Assembly: GCA_027886185.1 (NCBI GenBank)
Contig: WOAB01000563.1
Coordinates: forward strand, 1,798,001 to 1,862,000
Reading direction: 5' to 3'
DNA: 64,000 nt
DNA from: Rheum nobile
Taxonomy: Eukaryota; Streptophyta; Magnoliopsida; Caryophyllales; Polygonaceae
The notes under the pieces are model-generated. The model saw only the letters and a program-made list of their open reading frames with translations, was not told the origin of the DNA and searched no databases. Positions 46,648 through 55,692 of this stretch are shown here, piece by piece. The position numbers and the translations under genes are program-made. Each line of letters begins with the position of its first letter. The first letter of the stretch is position 1.

Positions 46648-48417
46648 CTATTTGATCGACCAACCACGGGCGACTGCAAGATGCAGAACCAGGAAGACTG
46701 TCACCGGCTTGACGACGGGGCTATACGTTTCACTGTAATCCCAACCGGGTCCCTGAAGAAAGCCTTTGGCCACGAGACGGGCTTTGAACCTGTCAACCGA
46801 GCCATCGGGGAGGTATTTGATGCGGAACACCCATTTGCAACTGATGAGATTCTGCGAGGGGGATGAGGGAACAAGAGTCCAGGTGTTGTTGGACTGTAGG
46901 GCGTCGTATTCAAGCTGCATAGCAGCACGCCAGGAGGGGTCTTTAAGGGCCTGGAGAATTGTTTTGGGTTCGGAGGGTGGTGGGAGGGAGAGATGGAGGT
47001 TGAGCTTCTGGATAGGTTTAGAGATATTATTTTTGGAGCGTGTCACAATACCCCGTTCAGGCATGGATTGCGGTGGGGGAGGCGTGATTTGAGGTGTGGG
47101 AGGTATGGTTGCTGTGAGGGAGGCGGAGGTTGAGGGTGAGGTAGCAGAGGGAGTGGTAGGGATCGGTAGTGGGCTTGTGGAGGTTGGCCCAGTACGGTTG
47201 AGGGCAGGAGTGGAGTGAGTAGTGGGGCGCAAGGAGGGAGAGGGAGGAGTCGTGTTGGGCCGGTCCAGTGATGGGCTTTCAGCGGTAGTGGGAGAGGATG
47301 GTGTGGGAGACAGGCCGAGTGGGGTAGTGGGTGGAGAGGAAGGTGGGCTGGGTTGGGGAGGTGGTAGGGGATTGGGCTTGACGAGGGGGAGGTTAATGGA
47401 GGTCCATGAGGAGGAGACGGACTCAGACGGTGGAGGTTGTATTTTGGAATGGAAAGGGAATTGGTCCTCCCTAAAAGTGACATGGCGGGATGTATATATG
47501 CGGCGGGTGACGGGGTCGAGGCAGTAGAAGGCATGTTGGATGGTGGAATAACCTACAAAGACACAAACAACGGACTTGGACTCCAACTTGTGGTTAGTGT
47601 AAGGTTTGAGCCATGAAAAACACATGCAACCGAAACTCTTCAATTTTGAGTAATCCGCTTCCTTTTGAAAAACCAAAAAATAAGGGGATTGATTTTGAAG
47701 ATTAGGGGTCGGTAGTCGATTTATCAAATACACCGCATGAAGTAGGGCGTGAGGCCAAAATTTTGTTGTCATACCGGAATGACTAAGTAAAGCAAGTCCG
47801 GTTTCAACGATATGGCGGTGTTTGCGTTCGGACGTACCGTTGTGTTCGGGGGTGTGTGGAGGAGAAGTAAAATGACTAATACCATGTTCACCTAGAAATT
47901 CTTTTAAAGCCATAAATTCACCCCCATTATCTGAATAAAGAATTTTGATTTTGGATTTGAAGAAATTTTCAACTAGAGATTTAAATTTGACGAACGTAGA
48001 GTGAACATCAGATTTCTTCTTAAGAGGATAAAGCCATACATATTTAGTGAAATGATCGACAAAAATCACATAATATTTAAAGCCATCATAAGATAGAACC
48101 GGAGACGTCCATACATCCGAAAAAATAATTTCTAGAAAATAAGTGGAATTGAGAGTCGACTTTTGAAACGGTAACTTGTGACTCTTATTAGTTTGGCAAG
48201 AAACGCAATTGGAGAGTTGAAAATCAGTGCACTCCAGATGTTGTTGCTGCCGAAGAAGCTTGAAAATAGCAGTGGAAGGGTGGCCTAGCTTATGGTGCCA
48301 CAAAGCGGAAGAAGAAAGATGGACAGAGTGGACGGACGGAGGTGCCTGGGGCCAGACATAGACTCCATCAATGCACGGACCTTCAAGAAGAGTTGTGTCC
48401 GTTCCTAGTTGCTTCAC
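46648..48417 (-). pseudogene. Ale-like integrase and start of RT
   Basis: The integrase has a zinc region (ALWHHKLGHPS...CVSCQTNKSHKLPF), a core IFSDVWTSP, FVDHFTKYVWLYPL, YSDNGGEFMALKEFL and PHTPEHNGTSERKHRHI, and a C-terminal FGCMCFSWLKPY. A long Pro/Ser/Thr-rich linker (about 47060-47450) follows. RT starts with LEYDALQSNNTWTLVP and KARLVAKGFLQGPGWDYSET. It ends at a TAG where the family has Gln (SIK-stop-LNINNAF), consistent with a CAG-to-TAG change. Confidence 0.9.
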
Positions 48418-48783
48418 AAGAAAACAGTGGGGTAAGAAAACAACATAACAATCTGTTTGTTTAGTAAACTACGAAACAGAGATGATGATCTTTTTCATTT
48501 TAGGAACACAAAGAGCATTGGAAAGTGAAAAGGATTTAGCGAAAGACCAAAGACGAAGAGTTCCAGAGTGTGATATAGGCAAACCTTCGCCACTACCCAT
48601 GAAGAGTTCGTCGGGCCCGCTGTAGGGGTAGTGAAGAGACATGTTCTGGAGGTCGTTGGTGACGTGGTGGGATGCACCGCTGTCAATGAGGTACGGGGTG
48701 TGGGCAGGGTCGGTTACGAGTGTGTTGGCCTGGGCATGAGTGGGGTTGTTGTTGGGCAGGGAAGGAGGGCGAGCAGTTGGGTG
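48418..48783 (-). pseudogene. Ale-like protease region
   Basis: In frame with gag after a TAA, the sequence reads PYLIDSGASHHVTNDLQN (about 48695-48640), the copia protease active site, and LSNALCVPKMKK. One stop follows (SVS-stop-FTKQT, about 48472) before the integrase. Only two stops separate gag, protease and integrase, all in one frame. Confidence 0.8.
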
Positions 48784-49665
48784 TTAGTGGCGGAAAAGGG
48801 GGCAGTAGGCGATGATGTGACCGTGTTCGCGACACCACTGGCATTTTCCAAGGTAAGGGCACGGAGGCGGGTTAGAGGTTTGTGGTGGTGGGCGAAGGAG
48901 GGGAGGCTGAGGGCGAGAGGAGGAAGAGGAGGGTTGTGGTCGTGGGCCACGGTACCTGGGGCGGGTCTGCAGATTGAGTGCAGTAGCTGGGCCGGATGGG
49001 CTGTCGGAGGTCGGGTGGGCCTGCAACTCCAATTCTTTGATGATGAGCTTCTCATGTAACTCATCAAATTTGATGGTGGAGTCCCTTGCCTTGATCACAT
49101 CAATAACCGGTTGATATGTGCTGTCAAGCCCACGAAGAACATAGGACGCCAGGTCATCCTCGTCGATGGGCTTCCCAAGAGAGGCGAGGAGATCGGAGAT
49201 GGCGGAGACGGACTGCATATAGGCGGAGATGGTTTGGCTGCCTTTGCTGATGTTGCGGAGCCTCTCCTTGAGCTGGTTGATGTGGCCCTTCGACGGGTTG
49301 GCGTAGGTGCGAGCCAAAATGTCCCAAGCCTCTTTGGACGTGGTGGCTCGAGTGACCAGAGGAGCGACGGTGGCGGAAAGAGTGCCGACCAGAGCACCGT
49401 ATAAGAGTTGGTCTTGCCGCATCCAGGCGGTGTACGCCGGATTGGGGGTTGTACCGGTCGCCGTGGTAAGGGTTGGCGGCGGAGCAGGCAAGGCACCGGT
49501 CAGAAAATGGTAGAGATCGTACCCGGTGAGTGTGGCCTTCAATTGGTTGGACCAGGTGATGTAGTTGGATTGGGTGAGATGAAGGATGTTGTGGAGATGG
49601 ACGATGACGAAAGGTTTGGAGGCATCAGTGGGATTGGCGATGGTGGTTGAGAATTATGCAGCCAT
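48784..49665 (-). pseudogene. gag: Ale-like gag (UBN2 type) with zinc knuckle
   Basis: The probable start ATG is at 49665 (MAA), but the fourth codon is TAA; the frame then reads FSTTIANPTDASKPFVIVHL and LKATLTGYDLYHFLTG. The capsid domain follows: QDQLLYGALVGTLSATVAPL, KEAWDILARTYANPSKGHI, NQLKERLRNISKGSQTISAY and EDDLASYVLRGLDSTYQPVI. The knuckle is CQWCREHGHIIAYC. The domain style matches the Retrofit/Ale copia lineage. A TAA at 48784-48786 replaces the next codon before HPTARPP. Confidence 0.85.
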
Positions 49666-49719
49666 TGTAGGGGTGTAGGCGCAGGAGAAGAAGAGGGTTG
49701 GGATCTTAGGCTGATACCA

Positions 49720-49970
49720 TATAGTTGAATAAGAAAACTTAATTACTTTCATTGATTGAGTTGTTGAATATATATACACAGGAAGAGATCTAAACTAAGT
49801 GGGAGAGATAATTGTAGACATGCCTACAATCTCTCAACTTACATTCAAATCATGGGAGCACTAACAATAAGGTACTAACTGCCGAGAGATGCTAGGCTTA
49901 ATTACTAAAGTAAATGACAAACATAATTAAGTAAATGAAATAGAAAACAGACATAGGTTATATGGCAATA
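49720..49970 (-). repeat. Ale-like 5' LTR
   Basis: This 251-bp partner of 45180-45430 is followed by ctttt. Its junction with the PBS (ctgataccat|atagttg on the plus strand) fixes the LTR end. Confidence 0.9.
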
Positions 49971-50263
49971 CTTTTATCATCACAACCACTATCAAGCATC
50001 ACCAAACAAACTCCCAATCCATTTCAAGAAACATGCTTTTATCTCAATACAACACTAAATAGTACCTACACAAGCAAAATCCAGCACTAACAAGACTCAT
50101 CCAAGTCATCCATCACCAAACCACTATCGACAATTTTTTTTTTTTTAAATGAGAATTCCCACTCAATTCTGGATTATGATCAAGTTAAAGAGCTCTACTT
50201 ATATGACCAAAAATGATAGTGAAGAAACAACTACATATGTTTGAGAAGTGAAGAAATGGTAAC

Positions 50264-50507
50264 CTTTGATATGTGAACACCAAGGCTCCGATGGATCCCT
50301 GAGCACTGTATACATATAAATACTCCCAAATTCACACTTGCCCATCTTGGAGCCCTACAAAAACAGCACAAAATCAATAAATACGAAGATGAATTGAAAA
50401 CCAATTGTTGAGAAAAGATATTAGGATACAAAATTTTGGATTACATACTTGGTTTTGCAATCTGCACACTCCCTATTTTCTGGCAATTTCAAAAGCCCCT
50501 CCATCAT
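50264..50507 (-). pseudogene. ArfGAP (AGD5-like) exons, zinc-finger part of captured fragment
   Basis: Two exons with clean GT-AG borders. 50507-50449: MMEGLLKLPENRECADCKTK. 50354-50264: APRWASVNLGVFICIQCSGI, HRSLGVHISK. Joined, they give the ArfGAP zinc finger C-x2-C-x16-C-x2-C and the conserved Arg-containing HRSLGVH segment, in the form seen in plant AGD5 proteins, which stimulate GTP hydrolysis by Arf GTPases in membrane traffic. The usual first exon is not found upstream. The fragment continues at 44679 after the copia insertion and remaining intron. Confidence 0.88.
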
Positions 50508-50509
50508 CT

Positions 50510-51790
50510 GAATACAACACAGGAAACAGAAATCATTTTACAAAGAGCATAATATATATATGTGACATGTTCATTGTACAGAAATCCAGCGAACACAGAA
50601 AAAATCATCTAGTGGAGAATTGCCAAAATACTGGCTTCCAAAAACAAATTTAAGTATAACCTAGATTAACAAATATCTCAAAGAAGAAATATTTTCCTCT
50701 GTTTTTTATCCAACATGCTATATTAAACAGAAACAATATTTCAAAACCCTTTCGGCGTTAATCAAGAACCCATTTCATTCCTATGCTAATACTTGAACAA
50801 GACCAAAACTTGGCGATCTAGGTTCTTTCTAAATCAGGCCAAATGCGTCCAAATACAGAAAGAATCCAAAATCTTCAACTTAGGAAATGAAACCATGAAA
50901 TTTCTAACACAAACCCAAGAAAAAAGGAACCACCTTGAAACAAGATTGGAACGCTGAAATGGAGAGTGAAAGAAAAAAGGAAGACTAAACCTTGGTGTCG
51001 CTCGTCTTCCCTGTCAAACAGTACGCAAACACAGATGTGCAATTCCTGCAATTTCAGAGTGCAAAGAAAGACCATCTAAAAAACTTACTGATCAACGAAA
51101 TCAAAAGGCGGAGAGAAGTTGTGGTGAAGATACTGCCAATCACCACCTATATAGGGGAACAAACAACACACGCGGCTCACATGCAGGGATAAAAGCCCAA
51201 AAAAGCACACGTATGTAGGAAAACTTAAAAAAATAAAAATCACAATCTGACAGTAAATTAAATCAGCCAATAAAAGTGCAACTATTCAACAAAACAACAC
51301 ATGTGTCATGTTGATACCACTCCACGGAAGAAACTTCATGCATATATATGGGAAGTGCACCTCCCACTTTTTTCATTGTAAGGATATATAGATATTTGGT
51401 TGAAAAGCCCCTCCATTAAAATGATTTTTTGATTTAGAGCTAGAGAAAAATGCAAAAATTAGCCATTTAAGTCCCCATTTAAGCATCCCATCAACTATGC
51501 TTACCAAGCTCCTGCCATAACAGAATTTTTTTTCATTTAGGAATTCTAAACCATGATTCACCAAATTTAATCTACATGATAGCACTTAGAGTGGCACTTT
51601 TTAAATTTAGGCAAAGAGAAGCACACTTCACATAATGTAGAACCTCAAAGTCAACAAATGCTAGAGGAGTTCCATGATTGCTTTGCACTTTTAACTTTAG
51701 AATGAAACTCTTTTTGAGACTCTAAAACCTAACTCCTATTCCACAAGAACATACTGGTCATAAAATAATTGAGATAAGGAGGCATATTAC
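50510..51790. other. Non-coding segment between captured ArfGAP and TPP exons
   Basis: AT-rich, with a GC-balanced part at 50940-51200 that may be 5'-UTR or promoter DNA captured along with the ArfGAP exons. Short open frames (50992-51192; minus 51373-51585) have no recognised motif. Confidence 0.4.
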
Positions 51791-52408
51791 CGAGTGATTC
51801 AAGAAGAAACTCGACCGCTTTTCCTTTGTTCCAGTCTATTATGGGTCGAACCTCTAAAACCTGAAGCAAGAGACCAACATCATATTCAGGATATGAAACA
51901 GGGGTATATATCATACCAATGCAATGGAGTTATTTTTTATATGCAGTATATTTCAATGCAAATTGCATACCTTTCGCCCATAAGTTAGTCTTAAACGCGG
52001 ATATCCCTTGAATATATCAGTGACAAGATCCCAAACTGTTTTCCAATCCTGGAATGTTCAACCAACAGGGAAAAAATTGAGCATGTACAACATTTTACAA
52101 ACGGGAGGGAAAAGTTACATCTGCATGATCTGATTTCAGAAATTTCACCTTTTCATCTACATTACGATAATGTACAGAGAGACAAAAAGTGTTGTTCTCT
52201 ACTGTTGCTCCCTTAATGTCTTTAGTAGCCTTAAATCAAAGATGTCAAAACCTGCTCAACATCAATATAACAAACCCTAAATTAAACCGACTCAAAAATA
52301 CAATCCAATCGTAAATTATGTTTCTTCCATTGAAAAGGAATGTGCTAATACCTCTTCAATCATAGGCAAAAAACCACTTGCAGGCTGGATAAAGATACCT
52401 TCCTTGCT
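51791..52408 (-). pseudogene. Trehalose-6-phosphate phosphatase exons, C-terminal half (captured)
   Basis: Four exons with GT-AG borders. 52408-52352: EGIFIQPASGFLPMIEE. 52229-52149: KDIKGATVENNTFCLSVHY, RNVDEK. 52048-51971: DWKTVWDLVTDIFKGYP, RLRLTYGRK. 51860-51791: VLEVRPIIDWNKGKAVEFLL, ESLG. Their order and content match the cap and later phosphatase region of plant TPPs, which dephosphorylate trehalose-6-phosphate. The final exons with the GDDRTDEDAF motif are missing. The sequence passes into the ArfGAP part after donor gtaata at 51790. Confidence 0.9.
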
Positions 52409-52624
52409 CTACACAATCCAAAAGGACATATCATATTATTTCAACTTGTAACTGTTTTCTCCTAGAAGGGATGTTTGTGGCAGTCAAAGATCAAGTCAGG
52501 TTAATTAGCATGTGTTCTTACCTGCTTATCAGTGGATTTGATACAGTTAGGATGTCCATCAGAAACACCATGTTTTGCAAGACTTATGATATTTGCAATA
52601 GCACTTATGGTCAACAGAGGAATG

Positions 52625-52890
52625 CAGTGCTCCTACCTCCATAATCCTTGTACTCAGGATCAACATAAGAATCAGGCAGGACAAACAGCACACCAAGAAG
52701 ACGTATAAAAGATGACAACATAAATAGTGAATTGACAATACCACTCACAAAATTCAAATGAACAAACTGAAGTGAAATACTTAGTGCAAACCTTCCATCT
52801 TATTGGCAGTTTCTTCATCGACTTCACATCCGAACCCAAAGTACCTCTCACATGAGACATTATAGATCGATTTTCTTCTTTGCTTCTTCT
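52625..52890 (-). pseudogene. MORF/RIP organellar RNA-editing factor exon fragments (captured)
   Basis: Two exon pieces lie between TPP exons on the same strand. About 52890-52789: EEEAKKKI, then after a 4-nt shift YNVSCERYFGFGCEVDEE, TANKMEG. About 52690-52636: LLGVLFVLPDSYVDPEYKDY, G, with donor gtagga. The combination FGFGCE(I/V)DEET...VLFVLPDSYVDPEYKDYG is the core of the MORF (multiple organellar RNA-editing factor/DAG-like) domain, whose members partner PPR proteins in plastids and mitochondria. The transit peptide, start and C-terminus are absent, so it cannot encode a working MORF. Confidence 0.8.
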
Positions 52891-53318
52891 TCACTACATT
52901 CATCATTTACAGCAAAACATTTAAGGTTCACCAACAAAAGAAGCATAATCAAAATACCAATAATCTCTAACTATTATCCGAGAACAACACTCGAACATTT
53001 TTAGGCATTTCCCAATCAAAACCTTATCACGGAGAGCAAAATTATACCCAGCTACCGCATCCTCCCCCAGGAAAAATTACCCTTGAGAGCTAATTCACGA
53101 AGAATGGAGACAAGATAACAAAATAGGTAGAACGACAAAAAAAGAAATATCATAACAGCAATATTATTAACACTAATGGAAGAAAAACCTAAACTAAGTT
53201 CACGCACTTCAGATAATACAGAGACACAATCAAAACCCTAAAATCCCCAGCCCCGTTTTCCATCCCCTACCAAATTACCTTCCAAGGATCTTAGATAGCG
53301 TCTATAGGAAATTCTTAC

Positions 53319-53657
53319 ATCATCAGACATGAAAGCATATTCTGGATTGTCAACAATAGGTGAGACTGTTCCATCATAATCCATAAAAGAGCCAGTTTCT
53401 TACCTTTTGCAAATTCAGTTATTTGTTCAAATGATGCAAGAGCCCCCGAATTCGCTCCCTCCTTGGCATCTCCAGAGCTAAAACATCACAAAACTATGCA
53501 CAGTGAAAACAAAAACCCTAGAAATTTCGCATGAGGAGTGGAAGAGATTGCAAATACCTGGTTTGATTTGGAGGATGAGAGCGAAAGAGGAGAGCGGAAG
53601 AAATGGAGCACTGGCCAAGTGCCCTAATCGTCGATTTTGAGGGCTTGGATTTCATTA
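53319..53657 (-). pseudogene. Trehalose-6-phosphate phosphatase exons, N-terminal part with frameshift (captured)
   Basis: Exon 53657-53558 starts at an ATG (MKSKPSKSTIRALGQCSISS, then ALLFRSHPPNQT). Exon 53477-53319 encodes GALASFEQITEFAKGKKLAL, then, after one missing base, MDYDGTVSPIVDNPEYAFMS, DD. The DYDGT motif is the HAD-phosphatase nucleophile motif of plant TPPs (family form LDYDGTLSPIV). The 1-nt deletion near 53389 puts the catalytic motif out of frame. Exons between MSDD and the QPAS segment (the region with SGRCRDKV and SHGMDI) are absent, and MORF exons occupy that place. Confidence 0.88.
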
Positions 53658-53984
53658 CGTCGACCTTTCACAAATCAATGGCGGATACATCTGGTGTTGT
53701 ACATGAAATGGCTCTTTGAATGCTGCTCTTTGAATGCTACTCTTCAGGTCATCGCATAAATACAGGAAGCAGCACAGCCCGCAACAGGCTTGTATACAAA
53801 GCCCATATATGCATGGTCCAAAGCGCCTGAGGCCCAAGCCGGATGTGAAGAGTAGCATTTAGTGGACACAAAGTCCTTTAGGCCCAATGGAGCTTACGGA
53901 CACAACTGAGGAACAACATGCAGCTTTCATTTGGAGCATTCAAAGAGCAGCATTTATTGGCTAGAAAGCCAACTTTTAAATATA
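53658..53984 (-). other. Helitron 5'-proximal non-coding segment
   Basis: Short direct repeats (ggctctttgaatgctgctctttgaatgct and gcattcaaagagcagcattta) flank a moderately GC-rich piece. At the left end of the Helitron (minus), ttggct-agaa-agccaa forms a small palindrome next to tatatttaaaag, comparable with the palindrome in the second Helitron's 5' end and in each satellite monomer. Confidence 0.45.
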
Positions 53985-55692
53985 CTAGAAATCGAAGCCC
54001 GTGCTTCGCACGGGCTTTTTATGTATATGTAGTGTCACGATTTAAATTTGAATTTCTAATATATGGATTATTGTTTCATGTTTTATCTTAGACGATATAT
54101 TGTTTGATATGTATTTAAATGTAATATCTAAGTCTTGACAAAAAATGTAATATCTAAGTATTTTAGGTATAAAATGCTATGATTGTACGAAGTATAATTT
54201 TATTTATTTATTTTGGTCAGAAGTTTAATTTAAATTTTGAATTAAGGTGGTAGTTGTTTTTTGTAAGGCTGTGTTTTTTCCTTTTTAAATATTTGGGAAA
54301 TATTTTAGAAATGCCTATCTAATTATATATTGTGCTTGAACTCGAGTATTTGTAAGAAACTTGCTACAACAACTCTCATTTCTTACATGCTCCACTACAC
54401 TCCAAGTTTCTAATTTTTTGCCTTTATCTTACAAATTTATTGAATTTTAATAATGTCTTTTATGTATAAAATAGAATAATAAAAATCATCCTTAACCAAA
54501 ATAATAACACACCTACCTAAAACAATTTATTACAAAAAAGAAACTAAAAATACAAACCTAATTGAATTTATGCTACCAATAGTTGAAGGGTTTACATCAT
54601 CCATAAAATAGTTTGCTTTATTCTTTACTAACAATCAGTCGTCCTAAATCGATTGTCTTTGTCCTCCGTCTAGTGAAAGCTACTGGTGTATGATGTAAAC
54701 AATCGATGCCTTAATAGTGCTATTAGATTATCCAATTCTCTGACATCTTCACATAAAATTAACCTATCTCGATCAAAAGACAATTATATTATTAAATTTA
54801 AACCGATATATGTAAGTATTGTAGACTACAAAAGAGATCCAAATACATATAATTAAAGATAGTTTATCGTGAGGTGGATATATACTTGCATCATCGACAA
54901 TCGAGATTCCTCATTCACATCTTTAACTTAATAATTATGCTTACTTCAGTGACCATGTCTTCTTAAGGTGTTGCCCACTATCTCCCAAGCTTTAATATAT
55001 GGCTTTCTAAAGCTAATTTCCATGTAGAAGAATGAGATGATGGATGCCCAGAGCAAATGAACGGAATACCACCGTTTTCGCCCTTTTATAGATGAAAATG
55101 TTACTTGGAAAGTGAAGTCATTTTGACATATAACCGTTTAGACATCTTGACTATAATTTGTTTCCAACCATTCACTGTGTACTAAATACGGGAGTTACGT
55201 GTAGTAATTGGATAATATTAAAGTAGGAGTAAATGAGATCAAAATATAACATATACATTATGTAGTAACTATCACTAATTGAGATTTAGGTTAAAAAATA
55301 AGTCATAACCTAAAGAGTAGTTTGTACGTAGAGGTAAGATTTAGCTGAAAAAAGTGTGTAAGGGGATGGAATAATTACTTACAAGTAGTGCTCATTTTTT
55401 TATATACACATAATTATGCAATGGTATATTAAAATAAACAAAGAAAAATTTAATTACTTAAATTACAAAGTAGCCTATAATTATATTTATGTATTTTATA
55501 TTGGTTTATAAACCCTATAGTAAAAACCGATTGGAAAATCTAACATAATATATACATATTATATACTAAGGGTAATAAACTAATCCTACAGACAAACTAT
55601 AACTTTAGGCCTATTTAAGTCTTTGATTTTGTCTTTAAAAGTTAGCATTCAATGACGTAGAATGCTAACTTTGAAATATATATAGATATAGA
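53985..55692 (-). mobile_element. Second Helitron of the same family, head to tail with the first
   Basis: The minus-strand 3' end is hairpin gcccgtgc-gaa-gcacgggc (53997-54015), then ttcgatttCTAG ending at 53985, followed by T. The 5' end is proposed at 55692, where the minus strand reads A|TCTATATCTATATATATTT followed by a palindrome (gttagcattc...gaatgctaac). The length would be about 1.7 kb. It shares its 3' kilobase with the first Helitron but has no gene exons. Its 5' palindrome is also the first unit of the satellite array. Confidence 0.6.

Larger units (their letters stand above)
45180..49970 (-). mobile_element. Ale/Retrofit-like Ty1/copia retrotransposon, very young, non-TG/CA ends
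   Basis: The element is 4,791 bp with 251-bp LTRs that differ at only two positions by eye, flanked by ctttt (45175-45179 and 49971-49975). In element orientation the LTRs begin TATTGCC and end CAACTATA, so the termini are TA...TA instead of TG...CA. The PBS TGGTATCAG follows the 5' LTR (plus 49710-49718). Order gag-PR-IN-RT-RH is copia. One long frame is interrupted only by about four stops (near the gag start, at the gag end, at about 48472 and at 46645). It lies in an intron of the captured ArfGAP fragment. Confidence 0.9.
43257..53984 (-). mobile_element. Gene-capturing Helitron (minus strand), interrupted by a copia element
   Basis: The 3' end (minus) is clear: hairpin gcccgtgc-gaa-gcacgggc (43269-43287), then ttcaatttCTAG ending at 43257, followed by T. 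The 5' side is inferred at 53984, where minus-strand tatatttaaaagttggc resembles the 5' region of the neighbouring Helitron and abuts that element's CTAG end. Between them, all in Helitron orientation, are exons of a trehalose-phosphate phosphatase, a MORF/RIP factor and an ArfGAP, plus an 800-bp 3' zone shared with 53985-55075. Without the 4.8-kb copia insertion it would be about 5.9 kb. No Rep/helicase is seen, so it is non-autonomous. Confidence 0.6.

Noticed and set aside
46997..47534. Pro/Ser-rich frames opposite to and in other frames of the copia pol
   Set aside because: They are shadows of the low-complexity linker between integrase and RT.
44275..50507. A native ArfGAP gene with a retrotransposon in its intron
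   Set aside because: The first exon and the usual long C-terminal part are absent, and a Helitron 3' end and Helitron-family sequence lie directly downstream; a captured fragment explains this better, though a decayed native gene is not fully excluded.
51791..53657. An intact trehalose-6-phosphate phosphatase gene
   Set aside because: Middle and final exons are missing, MORF exons lie inside, and a 1-nt deletion puts DYDGT out of frame.
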